Source: Siphonodentalium dalli (lineage: Eukaryota > Mollusca > Scaphopoda > Gadilida > Siphonodentaliidae). Taken from it: a stretch of DNA of 64,000 nt. The position numbers and the translations under genes are program-made. Shown here piece after piece: positions 36,510 to 46,704 of the stretch. A model generated the notes under the pieces. That model worked only from the letters and a program-made list of their open reading frames with translations, made no database searches and was not told the DNA's origin. Position 1 is the first letter of the stretch. Every line of letters begins with the position of its first letter. Location of the stretch: NCBI GenBank assembly GCA_032622095.1, contig CP136066.1, positions 66,160,278-66,224,277 on the forward strand. The letters run 5' to 3'.

Positions 36510-38979
36510 AAAAATAGCTAGATATAGGCAAGCTCAAGAACGGTAAGACAGCAGTGCACGAATATATCAAAGAATCGTTTGGTGAAATGATGAGCATATA
36601 TGTCCGCTTTTTAATCTCATTTTGAAACAATGGGCTGTTGGGATGATAAAACCCATCTTCAAAGGATCCGGGGACCCAAATTTACCTGAATCATATATAG
36701 AGGAATCACCCTTCTAAGTTGTTTTGCTAAACTTTTTACATCCGTTATTAATGATCTAATATCGTCATTTGCAGAAGAAAATGACCTGATAAATAAAATT
36801 CAGACAGGTTTGCGTAAGGGTCACTCAACAATAGATAATATATTTATTTTACATGCTCTAATAAACGTATACCAACAGAGCGGACGAAAGATATTTTGTA
36901 CTTTTATTGACTTCCGCAAAGCATTTGATACTGCATGGAGAGATGCTCTATGGTTGAAACTTATGCAAGAATATATAAACGGTAAGATACTACAGGAAAT
37001 ACGAAGCATGTACGACAATATAAAATTATGTGTGAAAAACAATAATTTTATTTTCTTTGTTTGTTTGAACGAAATACAAAGTTTTCTGAGCGACTGCGCA
37101 ATCTCAAACGTGAACTATTTTGATGAGAAATATTTTAAACATATTGGCTGTTTTATATATATATTGTGTTTATTATATGCAGACGATACCGTGATCCTCT
37201 CAGAGGACAATATGCATCGTGCACGTTCAGCAATCGCAGATTATGCCGAGGCATGGAATCTCCAAGTTAAACAATTAAAACGAAAATGGTATTTTTTACT
37301 AACAAATTGTCAAAGAACTTACCAATATTCACTTATCGGGCACAATAAATACAAATTATAAAAGAATTTAAATACCTCGGTATTACATTCTTTTACAATG
37401 GTAGATTCTGCCAATCGATTAAGCATACCCAGGATACAGCAACGAGAGCCATGTATGGCATTTTGAATAGAACAACAAAGCTGCAGCTGCTTCTAGATAT
37501 TATGCTTAAATTGTTTGATTTTATGATTATGCCGATTATGCTGTATGGTGGTGAAGTTTGGTGTTTCGAGAAAACTCAAATTTTGGAGACCATTCATCTT
37601 ATATTCTGCAAAATTATCACAACAATGAAGTCTAGCACACCAAACTACATGGTATATGCAGAATTGGGAAGATACCCCGTAATGATCGAAATAAGTGCAG
37701 AGCAATATCATATTGGTCAAAACTAGTATCGCACGAAGGGTCAGAATTAGCTAAGAATGTATTACTTCTACTCAAGTATCTCAATGATAGTGATGCCATA
37801 TTACAAAACAAGATTAAATGGATTTCGTTTATCAAAGAAACATTGCGAGATTTAAATATGGAAAGTGCGTGGCAGAATCAGTCACCACTAAGCACGACAG
37901 ACATGAAACGCATGAAAGCGAAATTAATAGAACAACACGCAGGTTGCCTCTTCGACAATCTAAATGTGTCTATCTCAAGCCGTGCCATATTGTATCGAAA
38001 CATAAAGGATTCTGTCAAATTGAGCCTATACTTAGTATATATGCCCTCTCATCTGGCTACTTATTTACTGAAATTTAGAACAGCCAATCACAGACTACTG
38101 GTGGAGCAATGCAGATGGAATAAAAGTACCTGTAAAGACACGAAATGCCCGTTATGTGGCGAAAATGTCTGTGATGAATACCATTTTGTTATTTTATGTA
38201 CAGAACTTAACTACCTGCGAGAAACCTATATTCCGAAGTATAAATTCTACAGATGGCTGTCACTGCTTAATATAAGTATATTGAAAAGAGTGAGCATTTT
38301 CTTAAAATTAGCGTTTATAAAGTTACCATGACGCAAGTATTACATTATATTATAAATAATGTAAATATTATATGAGTTATACCATTTGAGAACAAATATT
38401 CTTGAATGTATTAGCATTATTTGTATTTATTATTAATACATGTATCATATAATATGACGAAATCATTTATTGATGTACATGTATGTTATGTATTGTTTGT
38501 ATATATGTATATAAGTTGTATAGCATATTGCAACTTAGATGTTGACTTTGCTAATAAACCATTAAATTAAAACAGAAACACTCCGGTAGGGTGATCAAAT
38601 AGAAATTGATAATAATCTTACTCAGAGCAGTTATTTGTACGAATATTAGTCCCAACTGATAAAACACACCGTCTTTATTATATATTAATTAAATGCAATG
38701 ACTCTCGATGGCGAAATCATTGGTGTTAGTTAATCACCGATAGCTGCGTCCCGAATCGAGATGTAAATATTTACAATTAAGCGTTGTTCAGTCGATGTTT
38801 CTATGGAGTGGTGTGGTCGATTTCTTTGAATTTTTTGACGATGTTAGTAGAATGCTATATTTTCCAGGTTGGCAGCGCCTGATTACTGACTTATCAATTC
38901 CACGCACCCGAACAATTCCACAATATGTCTTTATCTTGTCCTGCTACTTTGGTTTAATGATATTTTATTACACTCAACC

Positions 38980-39135
38980 ATGCGGGGGGGGGTAGCCAGT
39001 TTTGTTCCGACCATTTTTGGACACCCACCCTGTGAGTTGCGGAAAAACAATTTTGTTGGTCCCATCGACCTCCCACCCACCCCGGCATACGTGCCCGGAA
39101 TTGTTTTCCCACCCCCCTGTTACTCTAAGGTGTTT
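38980..39135 (+). repeat. G/C-run repeat, short type
   Basis: G run, then GACACCCACCCTG, GTCCCATCGACC, CCCACCCACCCCGGCATACG and ACCCCCCTGTTACTCTAAGG. Matches the right arm at 52,440-52,600 and a further copy at 62,243-62,430. Confidence 0.7.
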
Positions 39136-39159
39136 TAAGCCAAACTATGTACGTCATAG

Positions 39160-39556
39160 GAGATGAAATACATTTCCTTATGGAATGCACTGCATATTCA
39201 CAACTACGAAGAGAGCTTCTCGAATTAATGGTTAACCATAATCCGAATTTTCATCGCATTAACGCCAACGATCAATTTACTACTATATTGACAAATGACT
39301 GTCCCACTTTAACACGAATAATATGTAAACTGATCCGTCGCTTCTTCGATACTCGTGCTGAGCAAATAACAGCTAGGAAACCATAAATATGATACATGAT
39401 CCTGAGACTCCTTGTACATCTTAGCATATTATGTAATTTTGTTCTTGTATATTTTATTATCACATGGTTTGTATACTATTATCCATTGTATTAGCAAACT
39501 GTCCTCGTGTGGGTGTTTTTTGCCAATAAATCATTTTCTATCTATATATTATCTAG
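39160..39556 (+). mobile_element. LINE 3' fragment, left arm only
   Basis: Encodes a LINE C-terminal piece (GDEIHFLMECTAYSQLRREL) ending at 39,386, then a 3' UTR with a TCTA-rich end. The right arm at 52,411-52,430 has the uninterrupted site (GTCATAG joined to ACTAAAAATAG on the complement), so this is a new insertion in the left arm with TAG repeated at the edges. Confidence 0.82.
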
Positions 39557-39678
39557 ACTAAAAATAGAACGCTGTCCATTCATTGGCTACAACACGCAAC
39601 AAAATCAAAATAATTTGATCGCTCCCAACAATGTTGCGCAACAATTTTGTGTTGCCTACAACAAAAAACAGACCACCA

Positions 39679-39720
39679 CACACGTCGCAACAATGTTGCA
39701 CAACATTGTTGCGACGTGTG
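39679..39720. repeat. Near-perfect 42-bp palindrome
   Basis: Two 20-bp arms (CACACGTCGCAACAATGTTG and its complement) separated by CA. The right-arm partner is 52,252-52,293 with TT at the centre. Confidence 0.85.
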
Positions 39721-39929
39721 CGACGGGCTTTACACTATGCACGCCGTAACGAGAGACCAGCACAATCCATCCGCCATTACTACGTCATTCTAAAAAATAA
39801 CCGGGCATTATTTTGCCCGTCTAAATTTAGGACGCGCTGTGACGTAATACTTGAGAACGGCTATGTCGGGAAAGCCCCAGCTAAATTACATTTGAAGTAA
39901 ACAATGGAATCGGAAGATATATATATGTC

Positions 39930-40876
39930 TTTGGTGGTGGGGATCAATTGTGTGAGGGACCTGTGAAAACATCTATGCAAAATTGTCATTCACCGTAGCC
40001 ATGTGCGAAAAGTTTCGAAGTTCACACGCAGTTTAGTAATTATAACAGGCGTTTAGCATATTTGCCAATATATGCAGAGCTGATGGCATTAACGTCATTT
40101 AAACATGTCATCTACAATTATGTCTCAGATTGGAAATAAGTCTACTTGGCGCATGATAGGAAGTACCATTCCCATTACAGTAATATACATAAAGAGCGTT
40201 ATGTATCAGTATTCCATGACTGTTGGAATGTAATAAAGAGCGTTTAGCTCAGTGCTTGCGGCGTGGTGTATTGCGCGTGCATGCCATTGTGGGGAAATAT
40301 TCGGTTGCCTAGTATTATAGATGCTTCAGAGACGTATAATATATTAGAAGCTAATACCAGCAACCCGAAAGGGGCTAACATATGCCCTGGTCTTATTGGA
40401 ATGTGCTATAGGTGAAGGTTCGCCTCCAGAGTTGTGATGTATAAGTCCCTTTAATAATTTAAATAATATATTGGGGCTCGTTCTGTTTGTATATAATAGG
40501 TATTGGAAGCATGCACGAAAACATTGTTAAAAGGCGCGCCCATGCACGCAGTATGCACCAGACACTATTCTGATTATCACCCTTTCATTACAATATCATA
40601 ATTGTGCGTAGACACGCCCTATTATATATCACCAGGCAATGTACCTATGCATATAGAATACACATAACCAATATTTTCGGCGCATAGCTGTAATAAACTG
40701 TCGAGAGCCAGTCTATAAAAGCGCGGGAACATAACTTTCTATACTTAGGATGGATTTAAAGATTGTTTTATGAAACACGTTCGTGAAACGGAAAAGTAGC
40801 ATCATAAGATCCACCTTACATCTTAGATTAAGTCCATCTTAAGACCATCTTAAGACCTTGCTTCATGAAAATGGGC
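39930..40876. other. Left-arm-only spacer, no gene seen
   Basis: Replaced by different sequence in the right arm. A TATAAAAG box-like string at 40,714-40,721 is noted but has no ORF after it. Confidence 0.45.
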
Positions 40877-41101
40877 CCAGGATCTCAAAGTCAACGGGAA
40901 TTTACATTAGTCGTCTGCTATTTACGGAACTGCGCTGACAATCAGACTCAACGCGGATGGTATATATGTCCATTTAAATTCCGCTGATATTTCACGCCGA
41001 TCACAAACAAATAATTATAATAATATTATTAATATATATACCGGTATAGCAGACGAATATTCAAAATTCCCGTTGTTTTGGTGAGACTTTGAGATCCTTG
41101 G
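40877..41101. mobile_element. 225-bp MITE-like inverted repeat
   Basis: CCAGGATCTCAAAGTC and its near complement GACTTTGAGATCCTTGG at the ends; arms extend through AACGGGAATT and GTCTGCTAT. Found only in the left arm. No target duplication identified. Confidence 0.65.
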
Positions 41102-41476
41102 TGTCTTTTTGACCGTTTGGGAGATCCTGGGTGTCTTTTTGCTCGAAACCATGTGACAATGACCTATTCAGCTATAGTAACGATACGTATGTCGTGTAGC
41201 ATTATATATAATAGCTACGGCAGCTGGCTACGGCCTGAAGTTCGTGTAATAGTATTTGTCCAGTCCATTAGGAAGCCACGTGGAGTGCATTGACCAATAG
41301 ACACTGTATGTGCATATGCACCAATGGAATTGTGTAAATTTGTGAGTTAAATGTTATATGTGCCTATAAGTTGAAATAATGACCAATGCATATATCTACT
41401 ATTCGGCACGGATACATATAGAGTCTAATTGTCATTACATTTTGTATTAATGCTAGCCAAGTTTTTACACCCCATC

Positions 41477-41896
41477 AGAAGAATAGGAGCCTCGTTAGCC
41501 TCACATCTAAAAATAGAATCTTTGGTTCTAAAATTGGTTGTGGGTGTCTCGTTCGCCCCACTTCTAAAAATAGAATCTTTGGGTCTAAAATTGTTTGAGG
41601 GTAAATTGTTTGAGGGTAAAATTGGTTGTACTAAAATATTCTCAAAACTTCCAAAATATCAAAACCCAAAACTTCCAAAATTTCAAAACCCAAAACTTCC
41701 AAAATTTCAAAACCCAAAACTTATTTTTCCAAAACAAAAAATTTCAAAACCCAAAAAAAAAATTTCAAAAATTTCAAAAATTATTTTTTCCAAAAAATTT
41801 CAAAATCCCAAAACTTCCAAATTATCAAAACCCCAAAATTTCAAAAGAAAACATTTCAAAACCCTCAAAATTATTTCTCCAAAAAAAGTTTAAATA
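41477..41896 (+). repeat. Core edge block: TAAAAATAGAATCTTTGG plus A/C-rich tandem array
   Basis: Two copies of TAAAAATAGAATCTTTGG with AAAATTGGTTGT, then repeats of CCAAAACTTCCAAAATTTCA. It is the outer limit of the left core arm; the same block recurs at 46,085-46,270 in the same orientation, and reversed at 46,597-46,704 and 50,930-51,355. ORFs over it are compositional. Confidence 0.8.
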
Positions 41897-42195
41897 AAAA
41901 ATTTATAACGAGTTTTCGGTTTCTGATAAACTCGATATTAAAAAAATGTCGAATGTTAAATTATTTGCGCGTAATATCTTTCGTTATTTTTTTTTGTTCA
42001 ACCAATGTTTCAATGTATTTATTAATCGATGTTTAGAAATAGCTTTATTGGACATTGTGACCATCGATATGAATGCATACATTCCAGTGTTTTATCGGAC
42101 GCAGTTCATATAATTGTCATACCTGAAAATAGACACTATTACTTTTACATAAATAATAAAGAGCGTTTATTCTTTACACTCTCTCTCTATCCCAT

Positions 42196-42423
42196 ATGAC
42201 AGGTGTGTATTATCGTGAATTATTGGAAGTATTGAGACTAACGGTCGAAAATTGTAATGTGAAATTACAACCCTCCAGAATGAATTGTCATATTCGCTGT
42301 ACACGCAATCACACACGCGACATTGGTGGTAACAATGTGTCTTTCACACCTTTGCTTTACCAAATGAATTATATTATTTCCCCGTTCACAGTTATATGCT
42401 ATTCAGAAAACATATCGATTTAA
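42196..42423 (+). CDS. Small ORF, 75 codons, identical in both arms
   Basis: Unrecognised. The predicted peptide is the same in both arms (twin 50,391-50,618, minus strand), has five Cys and no clear domain. Low complexity is absent. Its start (GGTGTGTATTATCGTGAATTATTGGAAG) region partly resembles the start region of the 189-codon ORF (GCATTATCGCGAATTATTGG at 45,491), so it could be a decayed relative of that locus or simply repeat sequence. Intactness is explained equally well by recent arm duplication. Confidence 0.25.
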   Translation: MTGVYYRELLEVLRLTVENCNVKLQPSRMNCHIRCTRNHTRDIGGNNVSFTPLLYQMNYIISPFTVICYSENISI

Positions 42424-42589
42424 TGTCTGAACAAACGGGTTAGTGTCAATTAAGGTTGATAAACTGTGTCATTCACACGATAATTAGTTAGCCAAAAACA
42501 TGCATACGTCCATGCCACTCAATTATAGAAATTGCTTTGATGACATTGTTATAACAACATTACGTAATAACCACTTATCACTCCAGTCA

Positions 42590-43102
42590 CACTTACGATT
42601 TGGACATTTTATCAGTTTATCACGTGATCACTAAATGTGGCAATCGGATATCCACCGATGCCTGCAATATATTATTTATAATAATTGGACTCATTGATCT
42701 CACGTGAATAATACTCTTAGTTGTTCCAATAAAATAGTTATCAAATTCGATCACCAATAGATTTGACTGTGGAATGTAATGACCTTTAACTTATTTATCG
42801 ATCTAAAGGGACACTCATTATGAATGAATGTTAACAATACAAGCGCACGAATGAAGAGCGTTGAACATATACGAAATTACTACACGAATGAATTGAACCT
42901 TGAAATTTATATTTCACATCTTACCAACAACAGCTACAGACATAATCATAGTAGTATACTGTCTTGCACGTACACACGCTATGACATCATTAAAGGTGGA
43001 CAATCCACTCACGGTGTGACAACAGATACGGACATAGGCATAGTGTTATACAGTCTTCTATGTACCCACGCTATGACACCATTAACGTACATTGGATGTT
43101 AG
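42590..43102 (+). repeat. Intra-arm duplicated segment, unit 1
   Basis: Contains TTTATCACGTGATCACTAAA, a stretch ending CTTATTTATCGATCTA, and the 92-codon ORF 42,824-43,102. Both parts recur in direct orientation at 43,900-44,110 and 44,505-44,780, with a shortened third piece at 44,270-44,450. Mirrored in the right arm. The ORF is a repeat-borne reading frame of unknown meaning. Confidence 0.75.
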
Positions 43103-43130
43103 GTCTATGACTCTTGAGTATGCACCAATC

Positions 43131-43510
43131 AATGAGCAAATGAGCAAAAAAATGAGCAAATGAGCAAAAAAATGAGCAAATGAGCAAGAAAATGAGCAAA
43201 TGAGCAAGAAAATGAGCAAATGAGCAATAAAAATGAGCAAATGAGCAAGAAAATGAGCAAATGAGCAAAAAAATGAGCAAATGAGCAAAAAAATGAGCAA
43301 ATGAGCAAAAAAATGAGCAAATGAGCAAGAAAATGAGCAAATGAGCAATAAAAATGAGCAAATGAGCAAGAAAATGAGCAAAAAATGAGCAAATGAGCAA
43401 AAAAATGAGCAAATGAGCAAAAAAATGAGCAAATGAGCAAAAAAATGAGCAAATGAGCAATAAAAATGAGCAAATGAGCAAAAAAATGAGCAAATGAGCA
43501 AAAAAATGAG
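43131..43510. repeat. Minisatellite of ATGAGCAA units, left arm
   Basis: About 380 bp of alternating ATGAGCAA and ATGAGCAAAAAA-type units, period near 20 bp. On the minus strand all three frames are open and give Leu/Phe/Cys/Ser peptides, which follows from the motif and not from selection. Partner: 49,195-49,684. Confidence 0.95.
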
Positions 43511-43618
43511 ATGTAACATTATATCACTGTTATTGTATCAATTGATAGGTTCAGACAAGTTCGATGTTTAGAAAAGAAAAGTTACCTATAATTCTGCTGT
43601 GGTTAAGCAGTCCATTAT

Positions 43619-43816
43619 TTAGGGCATACCTGTATGTAGGCCTATCAGTGGATGAATAGTCTGCCGGAGAAGTACTGTGTAGACAGGTCTTGACGGTAAG
43701 AGAGTCAGACGAGAAGTGAAGGCTTGGCTATTAAAACATAGTAATGCGATAGCGAACATCAAACGAGTCTGCGCACGCATATCTGTCAAAAGGATACAAT
43801 AGCAGTCATTGGTCAA
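43619..43816 (-). CDS. Small ORF, 65 codons, identical in both arms
   Basis: Unrecognised peptide with a hydrophobic stretch (LMFAIALLCF). Twin at 48,891-49,088 on the plus strand with the same translation. No domain, and no Kozak or other signal that decides it is coding. Likely non-coding, listed because it is conserved between the arms. Confidence 0.2.
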   Translation of the reverse strand: MTNDCYCILLTDMRAQTRLMFAIALLCFNSQAFTSRLTLLPSRPVYTVLLRQTIHPLIGLHTGMP

Positions 43817-43899
43817 TTTATCCCCGGTGTCAGCTCAGTACCCAATCGGGACGAAGCCGAAGGTCAACTCATTTTTTTTTTGCTCATTATAGTACGTCA

Positions 43900-44780
43900 C
43901 TTGGACATTTTATCAGTTTATCACGTGATCACTAAATGTGGCAATCGGGTATCCACCGATGCCTGCAATTTATTATTTATAATAATTGGACTCATTGATC
44001 TCACGTAAATAATACTCTTAGTTGTTCCAATAAAATAATTATCAAATTCGATCACCAATAGATTTGACTGTGGAATATAATGACCTTTAACTTATTTATC
44101 GATCTATGTTAGAACATGGTCTTAACAAAAAACTTGACCATAACAAAAATTACCTTACATTTATGCATGCATCTAATTAGACCATACGTAAATATTGTCA
44201 GCTTATCGTCTGATGAGCAAATCCGATGTTTATCAAAAATAGTACAACTTCCAGTTGGTAATTACTCTTACGAATGAAGAGCGTTGAACATATACGAAAT
44301 TACTACACGAATGAACTGAAATTTATATTTTCAAATCTTACCAACAACAGATACAGACATAGTCATAGTGTTATACTATCTTACATGTACCCATGCTATG
44401 ACATCATTCGAAGGGGCAATACACTCAAGGAGTTAAAGTGACACGAAACAAGGGACGTGATGCAATATTGGTGTTTGAATCTTAAAGGAACACAAGACAC
44501 TCTAAAGGGACACTCATTATGAATGAATGTTAACAATACAAGCGCACGAATGAAGAGCGTTGAACATATACAAAATTACTACACGAATGAATTGAACCTT
44601 GAAATTTATATTTCACATCTTACCAACAACAGCTACAGGCATTATCATAGGGTTATACTGTCTTGCATATACACACGCTATGACATCATTAAAGGCGGAC
44701 AATCCACTCACGGTGTGACAACAGATACAGACATAGGCATAGTGTTATACAGTCTTCTATGTACCAATGCTATGACATAA
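43900..44780 (+). repeat. Intra-arm duplicated segment, unit 2
   Basis: Second copy of 42,590-43,102, interrupted by about 170 bp of different sequence (44,110-44,270) and followed by a partial third piece. Carries the 85-codon version of the repeat ORF (44,523-44,780). Mirror in the right arm: 47,927-48,810. Confidence 0.75.
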
Positions 44781-44911
44781 TTAAAGGGGGATAATACACG
44801 CACGGTGTGGAATGTTAAAGTGACACGCGGTAAGGGACGTGATGTAATATTGGTGAAACCCCCTCCCCACTTATAGATATATAACGAAGACGAGAATAAC
44901 ATGTTGATGAA

Positions 44912-44917
44912 GTTTAT
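44912..44917 (-). terminator. Candidate AATAAA after the ORF cluster
   Basis: Minus-strand AATAAA (plus TTTATT) just past the 189-codon ORF stop; the mirror lies just after 47,783 on the plus strand (TTTCAATAAAC). Position fits a transcript carrying the three-ORF cluster. Confidence 0.45.
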
Positions 44918-44923
44918 TGAAAT

Positions 44924-45493
44924 TTAATCATTGTCTGAATCTTCGACCGTTATATTTACTTCTAAGAGTTTCTTGAATTTTCCCATCGCTTCATCTGCAG
45001 CCCATTCATTATTATATCCGTGTTTGGTCAGTTTGACCATTTTCTTCATGATCATGGTATGTATGCGTGATGTGTTCAATCGATACTGGTATTCTATTAA
45101 TCGTCTATAACTTTTGAGAAACAGAGCAAACTCTGTGTCGATGGTATCCTCTTTTCCCGACATGCTCTCATCTCCCGAAATGCTCTCTTCTTCTTTCACA
45201 TCATTGGTGACGCGTTTCATCATACTTTTGAATGTGTCCATCTCGTTGACACATCGCGCAGCTTTCTTAAGACCGAATACCGTTCTACTACCGACGCCAT
45301 TACCATCTTCTGAATCTGATAGCGTTCCACGTTCATCTTCATCTGAATCTAGAACCGCTTCGTCAGATTCATCGGTATCTTCTCCGAAGAGAGTTGGTTT
45401 TGTCTCGGACATAACTCCGTGTTTAATCTGTTTATGTCTTTGTAGATTGTAGTTCGTCGATAAAATAATGCCACATAAATCACACCCGTGCAT
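44924..45493 (-). CDS. 189-residue C2H2-finger acidic protein, left copy
   Basis: Unrecognised protein. An N-terminal C2H2 zinc finger (C4-x2-C7-x12-H20-x4-H25) is followed by a strongly acidic segment (about 37-64), a KK/KR mid part, a second acidic patch (about 103-118) and a likely helical C-terminus (about 120-175) with many Lys, Met and Tyr, ending EDSDND. This suggests a DNA- or RNA-binding regulator, by inference only. It is the last of three packed ORFs; its start overlaps the end of the 64-codon ORF by 14 bp. The right-arm copy (47,214-47,783) differs at four bases, all changing a residue. TAA is followed within about 10 bases on the minus strand by AATAAA (44,914 region), a fitting poly(A) signal. 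Confidence 0.65.
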   Translation of the reverse strand: MHGCDLCGIILSTNYNLQRHKQIKHGVMSETKPTLFGEDTDESDEAVLDSDEDERGTLSDSEDGNGVGSRTVFGLKKAARCVNEMDTFKSMMKRVTNDVKEEESISGDESMSGKEDTIDTEFALFLKSYRRLIEYQYRLNTSRIHTMIMKKMVKLTKHGYNNEWAADEAMGKFKKLLEVNITVEDSDND

Positions 45494-45674
45494 TATCGCG
45501 AATTATTGGAAGAACCATCACTCTTATAAGTAGCGATAAAAAGAGAGAATAAGGTGTGGTATACAACCGTCGCTCTAAGAGTACGTTCGTCCCGGGGCTA
45601 GGGTATAGATATTTGACCGCCGGTGATTCAATTAATGCCAATTTATCAGTATGGTACTCTATGTATTCATTCAT
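45480..45674 (-). CDS. 64-residue ORF of the packed cluster, left copy
   Basis: Unrecognised. Starts MNEYIEYHTDKLALI, has SPGT in the middle and a hydrophobic segment (about 41-58) that could span a membrane. Lies 7 bp after the 107-codon ORF and overlaps the next ORF by 14 bp. Identical to the right-arm copy (47,033-47,227). The arrangement resembles compact viral or transposon gene order. It could also be part of a frameshifted longer protein. Confidence 0.5.
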   Translation of the reverse strand: MNEYIEYHTDKLALIESPAVKYLYPSPGTNVLLERRLYTTPYSLFLSLLIRVMVLPIIRDNARV

Positions 45675-45681
45675 GATTTGG

Positions 45682-46005
45682 CTAATCGTATGACACTGGT
45701 CTTTTCACTTTCTTCTTATTATTAGACAAACCTCCATCAGACACTCTCTTGTTGGTTTGTTTGGACGCTTTACGTGTGTTTGTCAACTTATTTGCTGCAA
45801 CTTCAGCCTTAGCCATTTCAATCGCTTGAGCGATGGGTGTCACCACGTTAATAAGTGGTTTTAGAACGTCTTCTTCACTATCACTATTTTTAGTTCTGTC
45901 AATAAAGTATCGACCCTGATTATCTGGTATTAACTTCCCATCAACCATATCTCTGAAATGTTTTCTCCACATTTCAAGATCTGCTGGAATATACGGGATC
46001 GACAT
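45682..46005 (-). CDS. 107-residue basic-tailed protein, left copy
   Basis: Starts MSIPYIPADLEMWRKHF, continues with DGKLIPDNQGRYF (22-34), an acidic SDSEEDV, a hydrophobic/helical segment (47-72) and a Lys/Arg-rich tail with KKKVKRP (97-103). The opening Y-I-P-x-x-L-x-x-W-x-x-x-F plus G-K-x-x-P recalls a small accessory protein of Polinton/Maverick-type elements as I remember that family; this is inference from memory, not a match. The first ORF of the cluster, nearest the palindrome centre. The right-arm copy has lost its ATG. Confidence 0.6.
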   Translation of the reverse strand: MSIPYIPADLEMWRKHFRDMVDGKLIPDNQGRYFIDRTKNSDSEEDVLKPLINVVTPIAQAIEMAKAEVAANKLTNTRKASKQTNKRVSDGGLSNNKKKVKRPVSYD

Positions 46006-46084
46006 GTTTCTTCAAAATGTACAAGTCACTCTTTTTTCTGCATTATTATTTTAGAAAGTTTATCGCCTCTTATAAAAATCGATT

Positions 46085-46270
46085 ATTGCATCTAAAAATA
46101 GAATCTTTGGGTCTAAAATTGGTTGTACTAAAATATTCCCAAAAACCCAAAACTTCAAAAATTTCAAAAAACTTCAAAAATTTCAAAAAACTTCAAAAAT
46201 TTCAAAAACTTCAAAAATTTCAAAAATTTCAAAAACTTCAAAAAAATTCAAAAATTTCAAAAACTTCAAA
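46085..46270 (+). repeat. Inner copy of the core edge block, left arm
   Basis: CTAAAAATAGAATCTTTGGG, AAAATTGGTTGTACTAAAAT and then tandem AAACTTCAAAAATTTC units, same orientation as 41,477-41,896. The left arm keeps the leading unique part (46,006-46,150); the right arm lacks it. Confidence 0.78.
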
Positions 46271-46275
46271 AATAA

Positions 46276-46465
46276 GACCCCGCCGGCGGCGGACCCCGGC
46301 GGCGGCGGCGGCGGTGGCGGCACCACCGGCGGCGCCAGTTGTTGTTGTTGTTGTTGTTGTTGGTGGTGGTGTTGTTGTTGTTGTTGTTGTTGTTGTGGCG
46401 CCGGCGGCGGCGGCGGCGCCGCCGCCGCAGTAAAATACCGCAATGCCGCCGCCGCCGCCGCCGCC

Positions 46466-46507
<42 letters not shown>

Positions 46508-46592
46508 CCACCACCAACAACAACAACAACAACTGGCGCCGCCGGCGGTGCCGCCACCGCCGCCGCCGCCGGGGTCCGCCGCCGGCGGGGTC
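46276..46592. repeat. Palindrome centre: triplet-repeat hairpin
   Basis: GC-rich block of mirrored CGG/CCG and TTG/CAA triplets: CGG-type, (TTG)n, GTG, (TTG)n, (CGG)n on the left; (CCG)n, (CAA)n, CAC, (CAA)n, CCG-type on the right. About 18 unpaired bases (CAGTAAAATACCGCAAT) lie near 46,429-46,444. Composition contrasts sharply with the AT-rich surroundings. Poly-Gln, Pro and Asn ORFs here are artefacts. Confidence 0.9.
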
Positions 46593-46596
46593 TTAT

Positions 46597-46704
46597 TTTT
46601 GAAGTTTTTGAAATTTTTGAAGTTTTTTGAAGTTTTTGAAATTTTTGAAGTTTTTGAAGTTTTTGAAATTTTTGAAGTTTTTTGAAATTTTTGAAGTTTT
46701 TTGA
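46597..46704 (-). repeat. Inner core edge block, right arm
   Basis: TTTTTGAAGTTTTTGAAAT tandem units, the complement of 46,160-46,270. It runs directly into the right copy of the 107-codon ORF. Confidence 0.78.

Larger units (their letters stand above)
31818..38572 (+). mobile_element. Degenerate LINE in left arm, with nested insert
   Basis: A non-LTR retrotransposon distinct from the one at 9.6 kb. Endonuclease: RYDILCFSETK (31,840-31,875), then an insert (31,963-34,827), then GTVIAIKIYL, TGDFNSRTNN (35,067-35,097), NGRCGEDKYGNFTSSD, VIDYAL and HDHCSLFSDIHG with the catalytic His region. Reverse transcriptase: KPIFKGSGDPNLPESY near 36,650, LRKGHSTIDNIFILHALINV, FIDFRKAFDTAWRD and the catalytic YADD at 37,176-37,187; block 4 (QGEPMSPLLFSLFVND in the right arm) is deleted near 37,050. 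C-terminus: CPLCGENVCDEYHF (Cys/His) and LAFIKLP with a stop at 38,329. A 3' UTR with AATAAA at 38,553-38,558 ends near 38,572. Many breaks; inactive. Confidence 0.88.
30697..46430 (+). repeat. Giant palindrome, left arm
   Basis: Left arm of an interrupted inverted repeat whose partner is 46,431-62,242. Matching blocks: 30.70-31.64 with 61.30-62.24 kb; 35.40-38.57 with 58.65-61.29 kb; 38.58-39.92 with 52.06-52.94 kb; 41.48-46.43 with 46.43-51.36 kb. Left-arm-only sequence includes 31.64-35.40 kb (missing in the right arm), the LINE fragment 39,160-39,556, one extra 311-bp unit, and 39.93-41.47 kb. Confidence 0.9.

Noticed and set aside
40714-40721. TATA box promoter
   Set aside because: TATAAAAG is present but no ORF or splice-compatible gene follows, and the region is AT-rich and specific to one arm.
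43131-43510. CRISPR-like array
   Set aside because: Units are contiguous with no unique spacers, and the genome is eukaryotic.
43071-43519. Leu/Phe/Cys-rich membrane-like proteins of 114-172 residues
   Set aside because: They are three-phase translations of a stop-free minisatellite in both arms.
45114-45452. 112-codon Ser-rich ORF antisense to the 189-codon ORF (also 47,255-47,593)
   Set aside because: Exact antisense shadow of an acidic coding sequence; the sense frame has the zinc finger and better start and stop context.
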